DNA from: Acidovorax sp. GBBC 1281
GTDB lineage: Bacteria > Pseudomonadota > Gammaproteobacteria > Burkholderiales > Burkholderiaceae_C
Length of the DNA: 64,000 bases
Direction: 5' to 3'
Assembly: GCF_028473645.1 (NCBI RefSeq)
Contig: NZ_CP097269.1
Span: forward strand, 4,606,001 to 4,670,000
The position numbers were made by a program, and so were the translations under genes. Of the stretch, positions 16,788-26,274 are shown one piece after another (the first letter of the stretch is position 1; the number at the start of each line of letters is the position of its first letter). The notes under the pieces were generated by a model. That model was not told the DNA's origin and did not search any database. It worked only from the letters and a program-made list of their open reading frames with translations.

Positions 16788-17513
16788 TCATTCGGCCGAC
16801 TGGTGGCGCCCGTCGCGCACGCCGCGCCGCACTTCCTGCAGCCCGGCCAGGAGCCGCCAGAACTGGCGGGCCTGCTTCTTGAAGCGGTAGTCCATCTCGG
16901 CGAACTGGTGCACCACCATCTGCGCCATGCGGGTGTCCAGGCCGGCGCGCGGCAGCTGCAGGTAGGCCTCGGACTCCGACCCGTCGCGGCGCACGGTGGC
17001 GCCGGCATTGCGCGCGATTTTCAGCATGGCGGTGTTCTCGCTCAGGGCATGGATGAACACCATGCTCACGCCCTGGTTGCGCGCGTGCATCACGGCGCGA
17101 TCGAACAGCCGCGCGCCGAAGCCGCGCCCCCGCGCCTGGCCCAGCACGGACACGCCGAACTCGGCGCAGCTTTGGTGCTCCGGCGCATCGGCGTAGGCGA
17201 GATGGGCAACGGCGATGAGTTCCAGCCGCCGGTTGTAGATGCCGAAGATCTCGTCGCGCACGAAATCCAGCTGATCCACATAGCGCTGCACCTGTTCGTC
17301 GCTGGCGGCGTAACCGAAGCGCAGGTAGCGGTCCGCAGGCTCCAGCCGCAGCAGGTGGGCGGCGATGCGCTCGCGGTGCCCGGGGCCGAGCGAGCGGATC
17401 GGCACCATGACCGGCGAGCTGCCCCGCCGGTGCGGCGGGCGGGGCGCTTCGCTGCGCAGCACAGTGCCGCCTGCATCGGGGGACGCGCGAAGCCAGTCTT
17501 GGGTGGGGATCAT
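16788..17513 (-). CDS. GNAT family N-acetyltransferase
   Basis: A 241-residue protein with one GNAT domain covering roughly residues 35-190. The acetyl-CoA pyrophosphate loop reads LGQARGRGFGARLFDRAV (motif A, Q/R-x-x-G-x-G/A form), preceded by the beta-strand AEFGVSVLG. The first 35 residues are low complexity, and internal ATG/GTG starts near MVPIRSLGPG (17406) are possible. The C-terminal 45 residues are helical and basic. The substrate cannot be predicted. It lies alone between corC and the Lrp-type regulator, all on the minus strand. Confidence 0.85.
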   Translation of the reverse strand: MIPTQDWLRASPDAGGTVLRSEAPRPPHRRGSSPVMVPIRSLGPGHRERIAAHLLRLEPADRYLRFGYAASDEQVQRYVDQLDFVRDEIFGIYNRRLELIAVAHLAYADAPEHQSCAEFGVSVLGQARGRGFGARLFDRAVMHARNQGVSMVFIHALSENTAMLKIARNAGATVRRDGSESEAYLQLPRAGLDTRMAQMVVHQFAEMDYRFKKQARQFWRLLAGLQEVRRGVRDGRHQSAE

Positions 17514-17658
17514 GATGGCGAGATTTTAGGGTTTTCCCTTATATCTGACCAAACTTTTTGTTGCACTGCGGCGCGGCGGGCGAAGGCCCCTGCCTTGAAA
17601 CGACGCCACCGATGGGCCCGAGGGCCTGGGCAGCTATGGATTCATGAGCGCCTGCGCG

Positions 17659-18141
17659 CTACACCGGCACGGCGGTGGTGGCCTTCACGCGGTCCAGCAC
17701 GAAGCTCGTCTTGCAATCCTGCACGCTGGGGTGCTTGAGCAGCGTGTCCATGATGAAGCGGCTGTAGTGCGCCATGTCGGCCACCACGACGCGCAGCAGG
17801 TAGTCCATCTCGCCCGTGAGCGCGGCGCACTCCACCACCTCGGGCCAAGTCTGCACGCTGGCGCGGAACAGGTCCATGGGGTTGCGCTTGTGGCTCTCGG
17901 TGTGCTTTTCGAGGCGCACGTTCAGGTAGGCCGTGAGGCCCAGGCCCACCGACTCGGGCCGGACCAGCGCCACGTAGCGGTCGATCACACCACTGTCCTC
18001 CAGGCGCTTGGCGCGGCGCAGCACGGCGCTGGGCGACAGCCCCACCCGCTCCCCGATTTCGTCGTAGGTCTCGCGTCCGTTTACCTGTAAACAGCGCAAG
18101 ATGGCGCGGTCGAGCTTGTCGAGTGCGTGGTCAGCGGTCAT
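17659..18141 (-). CDS. Lrp/AsnC family transcriptional regulator
   Basis: 160 residues with the ATG at 18141, the typical Lrp length. The N-terminal winged HTH (residues 6-55: LDKLDRAILRCLQVNGRETY, then LSPSAVLRRAKRLEDSGVI) is followed by the RAM effector-binding domain (residues 65-150, with LNVRLEKHTES and TGEMDYLLRVVV). The frame is open upstream to 18324 but those codons are not conserved. It is divergent from the secreted lipase gene 170 bp away and may influence it. Lrp-type proteins usually sense amino acids. The effector is unknown. Confidence 0.93.
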   Translation of the reverse strand: MTADHALDKLDRAILRCLQVNGRETYDEIGERVGLSPSAVLRRAKRLEDSGVIDRYVALVRPESVGLGLTAYLNVRLEKHTESHKRNPMDLFRASVQTWPEVVECAALTGEMDYLLRVVVADMAHYSRFIMDTLLKHPSVQDCKTSFVLDRVKATTAVPV

Positions 18142-18311
18142 GGCGCAGGATTCTACGGATCTCGGGCACGGCTGCGAAGGTGGATTCCATCGCCGCCGAA
18201 TGCACGTATGTCCCGATGTGGAAGACGGTGCATCGTCGCAAAATCTCCAAAAAGAACGGTCGTTCTTTTTTATAAGAGAGAGTGTTTTCACACCACCACC
18301 GGAGACAAACC

Positions 18312-19253
18312 ATGTTCGTTGCATTCAGCCGTCTGCTGCGCGGTTTCGCTTTTGTCCTGGCCGCGTTCGCATTGCAGGGCTTGCAGGGCGCCAGCGCCCA
18401 GTCCGGCTACGCGCAGACCCGCTACCCCATCGTTTTGGTACATGGCCTGTTCGGATTCGATTCCGCGCTGGGCGTGGATTACTTCTACCGCATTCCGCAA
18501 GCGCTGCAGCGCGATGGCGCCCGCGTGTTCGTGGCGCAGGTCTCGGCGGCCAACAGCACCGAGGTGCGGGGCGAGCAGTTGCTGGCCCAGGTGAAGAACA
18601 TCCGGGCGCTCACGGGCGCCGAGAAGGTCCATCTGATCGGCCATTCGCATGGCGGCCCGACGGCGCGGTACGTCGCCGGGGTGGCGCCGCAGTGGGTGGC
18701 GTCGGTCACCTCCGTGGGCGGCGTCAACCGCGGCTCGCGCGTGGCCGACGTAGTGCGCGGGGTCGCGCCCAAGGGCAGCGTGAGCGAGGCGGTGGCCAGC
18801 CAGGCGGCTTCGGCGCTGGTGGCGCTCATCAACCTTTCTTCGGGCGGCAGCGGCCTGCCGCAGATGCCGACCGCGGCGCTGGATTCGCTCACCACCGAAG
18901 GTTCGGCGCGCTTCAACCAGCGCTTCGGCGCGGGCGTGCCCACCAGCGGCTGCGGCGACGGGGCCGACCTGGTCAACGGCGTGCGCTACTACTCGTGGAC
19001 CGGCGTGCGCACGGTCACCAACGTGCTCGATGCCAGCGACGCCCTGCTCGCCACGACCGGGCTGGTGTTCAACGAGGCCAACGACGGCCTGGTGTCGGCC
19101 TGCTCGGCGCGCCTGGGCAAACACCTGGGCGACTACCGCCAGAACCATCTGGACGAGATCAACCAACTGCTCGGCCTGCGGGACTGGCTGTCGGTGGACC
19201 CGGTCACGCTGTACCTGGACCAGGCCAACCGCCTCAAGAAAGCGGGCCTGTGA
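18312..19253 (+). CDS. lip: Secreted triacylglycerol lipase (family I)
   Basis: A 313-residue secreted lipase resembling the Pseudomonas/Burkholderia family I.1/I.2 enzymes. A signal peptide (about residues 1-30, ending GASAQ) precedes YPIVLVHGLFGFDSALGVDYFYR, which carries the oxyanion-hole HGLFG. Nucleophile Ser112 is in GHSHGG. The acid and base are probably the Asp of NEANDGLVS and the His of NHLDEINQ near the C-terminus. Two Cys (TSGCGDG and VSACSAR) can form the family disulfide. A GGAGA site precedes the ATG. Such lipases need a membrane-anchored foldase, which is encoded immediately downstream but is interrupted. Confidence 0.93.
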   Translation: MFVAFSRLLRGFAFVLAAFALQGLQGASAQSGYAQTRYPIVLVHGLFGFDSALGVDYFYRIPQALQRDGARVFVAQVSAANSTEVRGEQLLAQVKNIRALTGAEKVHLIGHSHGGPTARYVAGVAPQWVASVTSVGGVNRGSRVADVVRGVAPKGSVSEAVASQAASALVALINLSSGGSGLPQMPTAALDSLTTEGSARFNQRFGAGVPTSGCGDGADLVNGVRYYSWTGVRTVTNVLDASDALLATTGLVFNEANDGLVSACSARLGKHLGDYRQNHLDEINQLLGLRDWLSVDPVTLYLDQANRLKKAGL

Positions 19254-20242
19254 CAAGCCGAACCATGACGCACCGGCCAGTGACGCGCATCCCCGGTGCG
19301 GCACTGGCGGCGTGCGGCATCGCTGCGGCCGCCGCCCTGCTCTGGTGGACCGCGGGCGGCCCGGCGCAGTAGGCGCCCCGCACACCAGGCGCCGAGACCG
19401 CCTCGGCCATGGCTGCGGGCACCCGCGCCCACCGCCCGGCCACGCCGGCGGTGTGGGACGCGCCCGCACCGCCCGTGGCCGCCGCCAGTGACGACCCGCT
19501 GCTGGGACCCGGCCTGCGCGACACGCTGGAAGCCCTGCTGCACGCGGCGGGCGAAGCGCCGGAGCCCGGCCTTCTGAAAGCGCGGCTGGAGGGCCTGATC
19601 GGCCAGTTCTTCCCGCCGCAGGTCGCCACCAGGGCCCTGGCGCTGGCCCACCGCTACGTGGACTACCGCGTGGCGCTGGGGCGGCTGCAGGCGCCCGCCG
19701 ATCTGCGCGATCCCCAGGCCCTGCGCCAGGCCCTGGCCGCGCGCCAGAAGGTGCGCATGGCCGCCTTCGAACCGGACGAGTACCAGGCCCTGTTCGCCGC
19801 AGATGCGCAGATGGACGAGTACCTGCTGTCCCGGCTGGAGACGGAGCGCGACCCGTCGCTCACGGCCGACCAGAAAAGCGCGGCCCTGCAGCAGGCCGAA
19901 AGCGCCCTCGGCCCCGCGTTGCAGGCACAGCGCAATGAAGCGGTGGCGCACGTGGGCCTGGCCCGGCAGACCGCGGACTTCGACGCCCAGGGCATGGACG
20001 CCACGGCCCGCTTCAGCGCGCGCAGCGCGCAATACGGCGCCGAAGCCGCGCAGCGACTGGCCCAGGTGGACACGCAGGACCGGCAATGGCAGGGCCGGCT
20101 CGACCAGTACCAGGCGGCGATGGGCTCGGGGTCTTCTTCGGCCCGGCTGGCGCAACTGCGGTCGGAGCTGTTCACGCCGCAGGAGCAGCTCCGCCTGGAG
20201 GGCGCCCTGGCGCTGCGGGCGCTGCCCGCACAGGTCCGCTGA
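19250..20242 (+). pseudogene. lif: Lipase-specific foldase (Lif), interrupted by an in-frame amber codon
   Basis: Translation from GTG 19250 (overlapping the lipase stop) or ATG 19265 gives the expected N-terminal membrane anchor (AALAACGIAAAAALLWWTAG). It then reaches TAG at 19370-19372. The same frame resumes immediately and stays open to 20242 (about 290 codons). This part encodes the helical foldase domain, with LRDTLEALLHAAGE, LALAHRYVDYRVALGRLQ and FTPQEQLRLEGALALRALP. Only one base needs to change (CAG to TAG) to explain it. Restart at ATG 19409 would give a foldase without anchor or export signal. Either the gene is inactive, the base is a sequencing error, or amber readthrough occurs. 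Confidence 0.7.
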
Positions 20243-20389
20243 CCGCCGGGCAACCCTCGGCTGCGGCATTGCCGCCATTCATGCAGGTTTCCTGCAAAAC
20301 GGGTTCGCCGGGGGCACGATTTCGCCCGAATGCTGAGTCTCTACGGCCTAAAGTGGATGGCAGACATCCATCCACGAACGGAGACGCCA

Positions 20390-21526
<1,137 letters not shown>

Positions 21527-21605
21527 GACAACGCCTGTAACCGAATGCAGCTTCACGGTAACGCATCTCTATACTGCGGCACGTCTTAGACCCGGAGGAG
21601 ATACC

Positions 21606-22583
21606 GTGAAGTTATTGAACGCCAGTGCCTATCTGGGGGGTGCATTGCTGTGCATGGCAGGACTTGCCGCGCACGCGCAGACCCCTTCCGCGCCGCTGAA
21701 GATCATCGTGCCCTACCCTGCGGGCGGGCCGGTCGATGCCTCGGCCCACATCGTTGCCGAAGGCGCCAAGGCGGCGCTGGGCAACCTGGCGGTGGAGAAC
21801 AAGCCCGGCGCGGGCGGCAACGTCGGCGCCGATCTGGTGGCGAAAGCCCCGGCCGGCGGCAACCTGCTGGTGATGGGCGCGGTGGCCACGCATGCGGTGA
21901 ACCCCTGGCTGTACAAGAACTTTCCGTACGACCCGATCAAGGACTTCAAGCCGATCGCCCTCGTCGCGCGCACGCCCAACGTGCTGGTGATGAGCGCCGA
22001 GCAGGCCAAGAGCCTGAACATCGGCAGCACGACCGAACTGGTGCATTACCTCAAGAAGCACCCGGACCAGCTCAAGTACGGTTCGGGCGGCAACGGCAGC
22101 ATCGGCCACATCGCGGCCGAGATGTTCAAGTCGCTGACCAACACGCGCATGGCGCACGTGCCGTTCCAGGGTTCGTCCCCGGCGCTCAAGGCACTGCAGG
22201 CCCAGGAAGTGAGCCTGGTGTTCGACAACTTGGCTTCGTCGCTGCCGCTCATCAAGGCGGGCAAGCTGAAGGCGCTGGGCGTGACCTCGCTGGGCCGGGA
22301 CGACGACCTGCCCGACGTGCGCAGCATCAACGACGAAGTGCAGGGCTTCAACGTGGTGACGTGGTTCGGGCTGTTCGCCCCGATCGCGCTGCCCGATGCC
22401 GATGCCCGCCGCTACGCCATGGCCTTCAGCGCGGGCATGAAGTCGCCGGCCAGCACGGAGCGCTTCAAGAAGATGGGCCTCGACCCCGAGGACCTGACGC
22501 TGGAGAGCTTCGGCCAGTTCGTGCGCTCGGAGCACAGCAAGTACGGTTTTCTGATCAAGGCCGCAAAGATCAAGATGGATTAG
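21606..22583 (+). CDS. Bug/TctC-type periplasmic substrate-binding protein
   Basis: A 325-residue tripartite tricarboxylate receptor (Bug) family protein. It starts at GTG, preceded by GGAGGAGATACC, an unusually strong ribosome site. A signal peptide ends near residue 24 (GLAAHAQ). The conserved KIIVPYPAGGPVDASAHIV and AGGNVGADLVAKAPAGG segments and the C-terminal LESFGQFVRSEHSKYGFLIK are typical. The ligand is likely a carboxylate. No TctA/TctB membrane partners are nearby, as is common for orphan Bug proteins in this bacterial family. Position between hppD and phhA hints at an aromatic acid or aromatic amino acid derivative. Confidence 0.92.
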   Translation: MKLLNASAYLGGALLCMAGLAAHAQTPSAPLKIIVPYPAGGPVDASAHIVAEGAKAALGNLAVENKPGAGGNVGADLVAKAPAGGNLLVMGAVATHAVNPWLYKNFPYDPIKDFKPIALVARTPNVLVMSAEQAKSLNIGSTTELVHYLKKHPDQLKYGSGGNGSIGHIAAEMFKSLTNTRMAHVPFQGSSPALKALQAQEVSLVFDNLASSLPLIKAGKLKALGVTSLGRDDDLPDVRSINDEVQGFNVVTWFGLFAPIALPDADARRYAMAFSAGMKSPASTERFKKMGLDPEDLTLESFGQFVRSEHSKYGFLIKAAKIKMD

Positions 22584-22645
22584 CCGCGGCCGGGGGCAGG
22601 ACGCCCGGGGCTGCGGCATGGATACAAAAACCCAAGGAGCCAAAC

Positions 22646-23485
22646 ATGGGACAGCCCCCCGTCGTCTACGGACAATCCGATCGCCCACCCCGCGGCGACT
22701 ACGCCCGCGCCAACGCCGACTACACCTGCGCGCAGGACTACGAGGCCTACACCGCGGCCGACCACGACACCTACCGGCGCCTGTACGAGCGCCAGTCGGC
22801 CCTGCTGCCGGGCCTGGCGAGCGATGCGTTCATCGAGGCCCTGCCCTCGCTCGGCGCGCGCAACCGCATCCCGCGCTTCGAGGAAGTGAACGAGCGCCTG
22901 TACAAGGCCACGCGCTGGGAACTGGTGGGCGTGCCGGGGCTGATCCCCGAGGTGCCGTTCTTCACGTTGCTGGCCAACCGCAAGTTCCCGGTGACCGACT
23001 GGATCCGCACGCCGCAGGAGTTCGACTACATCGTCGAGCCCGACATCTTCCACGACCTGTTCGGCCATGTGCCGCTGCTGTTCAACCCGGTCTTCGCCGA
23101 CTACGTGCAGCGCTACGGCCAGGGCGGCCTCAAGGCCCACGGCCTGGGCGCCTGCGAGCTGCTGTCGCGCCTGTACTGGTACACGATCGAGTTCGGCCTG
23201 ATCCGCCAGGACGACGGCCTGCGGGCCTATGGCGCCGGCATCCTGAGCTCTTCGGGCGAGCTGGCCCATTCGGTGCGCAGCCCCGAGCCGCAGCGCATTC
23301 CGCTGCAGCTGGAGCGCACCATGCGCACGCGCTACAAGATCGACACCTACCAGCAGACCTACTTCATCATCGACAGCTTCCAGCAGCTGTTCGACATGAC
23401 CGCGGCCGACTTCGCCCCGATCTACGAGCGCCTCAAAGGCCAGCCCGAGTTCGCGGCCGACGAGCGCGAAGCCGTGCCGGCCTGA
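22646..23485 (+). CDS. phhA: Phenylalanine 4-monooxygenase
   Basis: A pterin- and iron-dependent aromatic amino acid hydroxylase that turns phenylalanine into tyrosine. It has 279 residues. Start at ATG 22646 with AAGGAGC. The iron ligands are the two His of PDIFHDLFGHVPLL and the Glu of YWYTIEFGLI; WELVGVPGLIPEVPFFTLLA and the C-terminal QTYFIIDSFQQLFD are conserved. Together with hppD it supplies the first and third steps of phenylalanine to homogentisate. The 62 bp between it and the Bug gene suggest co-transcription. Confidence 0.96.
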   Translation: MGQPPVVYGQSDRPPRGDYARANADYTCAQDYEAYTAADHDTYRRLYERQSALLPGLASDAFIEALPSLGARNRIPRFEEVNERLYKATRWELVGVPGLIPEVPFFTLLANRKFPVTDWIRTPQEFDYIVEPDIFHDLFGHVPLLFNPVFADYVQRYGQGGLKAHGLGACELLSRLYWYTIEFGLIRQDDGLRAYGAGILSSSGELAHSVRSPEPQRIPLQLERTMRTRYKIDTYQQTYFIIDSFQQLFDMTAADFAPIYERLKGQPEFAADEREAVPA

Positions 23486-23513
23486 CGGCGCGCACCCGGC
23501 CGGCCGCCGCTTC

Positions 23514-23538
23514 TTCGCACGCGGCGGCATGGCTTCGC
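23514..23538 (+). promoter_or_regulatory. PIP box (TTCGC-N15-TTCGC)
   Basis: Two TTCGC half-sites separated by exactly 15 bases, a perfect match to the plant-inducible-promoter box bound by HrpX/HrpB-type AraC activators in Xanthomonas, Ralstonia and Acidovorax. It is intergenic, on the coding strand, 117 bp before the ATG of the Pro-rich protein at 23656. A consensus -10 (YANNNT) at the usual 30-32 bp downstream is not obvious, which weakens the call slightly. Confidence 0.6.
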
Positions 23539-23655
23539 GCCGGGGGAGGGGCGGCCCCGTGCGGCTGCGGATGATCGACTCCGTCATCCGCCGCAAGGTC
23601 CAACTGGCGCCCAGCGCGAGGCACATTGGCGGCGGATTCCCCGAGGAATCCATCC

Positions 23656-25191
23656 ATGTCGCGCATTTCTGGCATTTCGTCACCGCTGCGTCCCGCACCG
23701 GGCATCGTCGTCGATCCCTCGCCGGGGCTGATGACGCCCGTCGCGCCCGTCCGGCGCAGGCGCCAACCGCCCTCCGCCGAACCAACGCTGCCCGAGTTGG
23801 CCCGGCGCCTGTCCTCAGCCCCGATGCCGCCACGTGCACCCCTGCATGTAGTGCGGCATTCGCTGCTGCCGCCGCAGTTCCAGTCGCCCCAGCGGCCCGG
23901 CACCGAGCCGTCTGAGACCTACCAGCGCCATTCGAAGCTGCCGCCCCAATACCAGTCGCCGCTGCGCCAGAGCTTTCTGCCGCCCCAGGCGTACCAGTCG
24001 CACTCGGCGATGAACACCTTCCAGTCGCCCTATGCGCCCGCGCCGCAAGGGGCGTTCAGCAGCTCGGTCCTTCCCCCGGCCCCAGCGCCGCAGGACCCCG
24101 CCCGGCCGGAGGCCGCCGCACAGCGGCCCCCGCGGGTGTCGGTGCTGCCGCAGGTGCGCCCCTCCATCCTGCAGGGCGCCAGCCCGCGCCCGCAGGGGCC
24201 CCGCCCTTCGGTGCTGCCCCAAAGACCGTCCTTCCAGAGCAGCGGTAGTGGCAGCAGCGCCGCCAGCAGCTCGGCCTCCGCCCAGGCACCCATGGAAACG
24301 CGGTATTCGGTGCTGCCGGCCAAGCTGCAGGCGGCGTCGGCGGCCTTCCAGTCCGTGGCCCACGCCGCCGTGGCCATCGGCCTGGAGAGCGCCAACACCG
24401 TGCAGATCACTACCGCCGCCCAGGCCCAGCAGGTGCTGGCCCGGGTGCAGCGCCTGGCCACCCAGGCCGCACCGGCCTTGCATGCGCTGTCCGGCGCGCT
24501 CCAGCACATGGTGGAGAACAAGACGCGGCTGTCACAGGAGATCCGCGAAGAACTGGCCGACATCGGCCAGTCGCTGCTGACCACCGGCCAGTCGCTGCAG
24601 AAGTTCCTGAACCACACCCTGGGACGGTTCGCCCCGCAAACCATGCCGCTCGCAGAGCCGCCGGCCGAAACCCCGGCGGACGCGGCCGCCGCTGCCGAGA
24701 CGGCCGCCGTGGCCGAAACCACCGCCAAGGCCGAAGCCGAGGCCGCCGCTGCTCCGCCGCCCAAGGCGCACCTCAAGCCCCGCCCGCAAAAGCACCCTGC
24801 CGCCAAGCCGGCGCTGCACCCGGTCCCCGCCGCGCCGGCGCCAGCGGCCAAACCGGTGCCGGTCCATGTGATGGCCATCTCCACCGAAGAAGGCCGGGCG
24901 GCGCTGCGCGCGGGCTTCGGCACGCCCGAATCCGCCGATGCGGGGCTGCGGGAGATCGCCCTGGCATTCAAAGCCGCGCAAAACGGCTCGGCGGACGACA
25001 AGCGGGCCTTCCAGCTGGCCTACCAGGACCGGCTCACGCTGCCCGACGATTTCAGCAGCGGCAACGTGGCCGCCGTGAAGCAGCTCAAGCGGCTGCTGGC
25101 TGGCGTCAACGTGGCCTATGTGTCGCCGCAGTACGGCAAGGACATGGGCGTGGGATCGGACGACTTCAACGCGCGGCGCTCCGCGGCGTAG
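23656..25191 (+). CDS. Pro/Ala-rich protein, candidate type III secreted effector
   Basis: A 511-residue protein that I do not recognise by homology. The first 60 residues are Ser/Pro/Arg-rich and lack early acidic residues (MSRISGISSPLRPAPGIVVD), as expected of a type III secretion signal. There is no Sec signal or membrane span. Residues 68-224 hold seven degenerate repeats around SxLPPQ (HSLLPPQFQSP, HSKLPPQYQSP, QSFLPPQ, SSVLPP, VSVLPQ, PSVLPQ, YSVLP). Residues 225-325 are helical, 331-405 an Ala/Pro linker, and 406-511 a possible folded domain. GAGGA lies 8 bases before the ATG. The PIP box upstream is the main functional hint. Confidence 0.6.
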   Translation: MSRISGISSPLRPAPGIVVDPSPGLMTPVAPVRRRRQPPSAEPTLPELARRLSSAPMPPRAPLHVVRHSLLPPQFQSPQRPGTEPSETYQRHSKLPPQYQSPLRQSFLPPQAYQSHSAMNTFQSPYAPAPQGAFSSSVLPPAPAPQDPARPEAAAQRPPRVSVLPQVRPSILQGASPRPQGPRPSVLPQRPSFQSSGSGSSAASSSASAQAPMETRYSVLPAKLQAASAAFQSVAHAAVAIGLESANTVQITTAAQAQQVLARVQRLATQAAPALHALSGALQHMVENKTRLSQEIREELADIGQSLLTTGQSLQKFLNHTLGRFAPQTMPLAEPPAETPADAAAAAETAAVAETTAKAEAEAAAAPPPKAHLKPRPQKHPAAKPALHPVPAAPAPAAKPVPVHVMAISTEEGRAALRAGFGTPESADAGLREIALAFKAAQNGSADDKRAFQLAYQDRLTLPDDFSSGNVAAVKQLKRLLAGVNVAYVSPQYGKDMGVGSDDFNARRSAA

Positions 25192-25215
25192 AAGCAGGCG
25201 GCAATGCCGTGCGGC

Positions 25216-26175
25216 CTACAGGGCCGCGATGAGGTCCAGGCACTCCCGCACCACCGGCGGATGAAATGCCATCTGCACGTGCGCCAGGCCCTCGCGAAGG
25301 CGGTTGTCCGCGCCGTCCAGCGTGGCGGTGGCGGCCGGGTACACCGCGTTGTCGCAGTTGGAATAAAAGCAGGTGAACAGCGCCGCGCGCCCGGACGGCT
25401 CGTCCTGCGCCAGTTGCCGCAGCCATTCGCCCCCGGGCACCATCTGCCGGCCGTTGGCGGACCGGCTGAACCGCGCCGCCCACGCGCCCTGGTGGGGCGA
25501 GCCCAGCGTGATCACGCGGTGCACGCGCGCATCGGCCTGCCGCGCCCGCAGCCACGCCCGCACGGCCAGACCGCCCATGCTGTGGCCCACCACGACCGGC
25601 GGGCGGCCCGTGGCGGCGGTGACCCGGCGCACGGCCTCGTCCAGCGTGTCCACATAGTCGTCGATGGCGCCGAAAGCAGGCTCCATCGTCACCGCCACGA
25701 ACGGGTGGCCGCGGCCGCGCAGCACCTTCATCCAGGGCGTCCAGAACCCGCGGTTGCAGATGAAGCCGTGCACCAGCACCACGCCGCGCGCGGGCGGCGG
25801 GCCGCCGGTGACGGGGGGCGGCAGCCAGTCGGGCACGGCGGTGGAGCGAAACGGCTGCCACCATCCGAACACCACGCTGGCCCAGCGCGCCTCGGCCGAC
25901 CAGGCGCGCACCACCTGCGCCAGCGACGGCACCGGCACCCCGTCGGCCCGTCTGGCCTGCCGGTTCACGCGGACCATGCACACGAACTGCAGCCCCATGA
26001 ACAGCCGCAGCAGCAGCATCACCGCGGCCAGGCCCGCCACCGCCCGCAGGGGCGAGTGGGGCCATTGCCACACCAGCCAGCCGGCGGCCAGCAGCAGGTT
26101 GCACACCACCATTCCGCGTTGCCATCGTGCATTGGTCAAGACCGGTGCTCCTGGAAAAAAAGGAGTCCGCATCAT
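25216..26175 (-). CDS. Membrane-anchored alpha/beta hydrolase
   Basis: A 319-residue protein with two N-terminal hydrophobic segments (about residues 20-38 and 45-68) and a C-terminal alpha/beta-hydrolase fold. GVVLVHGFICNRGFW gives the oxyanion strand-loop, and GHSMGG holds the nucleophile Ser. The acid and His are likely in the C-terminal quarter (DGADNRL and MAFHPPVV). It resembles triacylglycerol-lipase or esterase annotations with a membrane tether. It is divergent from the fadD-like gene (99 bp), and a joint role in fatty acid use is plausible but unproven. Start could be either of two adjacent ATGs. Confidence 0.82.
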   Translation of the reverse strand: MMRTPFFPGAPVLTNARWQRGMVVCNLLLAAGWLVWQWPHSPLRAVAGLAAVMLLLRLFMGLQFVCMVRVNRQARRADGVPVPSLAQVVRAWSAEARWASVVFGWWQPFRSTAVPDWLPPPVTGGPPPARGVVLVHGFICNRGFWTPWMKVLRGRGHPFVAVTMEPAFGAIDDYVDTLDEAVRRVTAATGRPPVVVGHSMGGLAVRAWLRARQADARVHRVITLGSPHQGAWAARFSRSANGRQMVPGGEWLRQLAQDEPSGRAALFTCFYSNCDNAVYPAATATLDGADNRLREGLAHVQMAFHPPVVRECLDLIAAL

Positions 26176-26274
26176 GTCACTTGCGGGACGGGCCTAGGAC
26201 AAGCCCCCTGGACAGGGCGCGAGCCGCTTCCACAATCGTGCCCACCTCCACCCGCGCACGAAAGGGACGACCGC

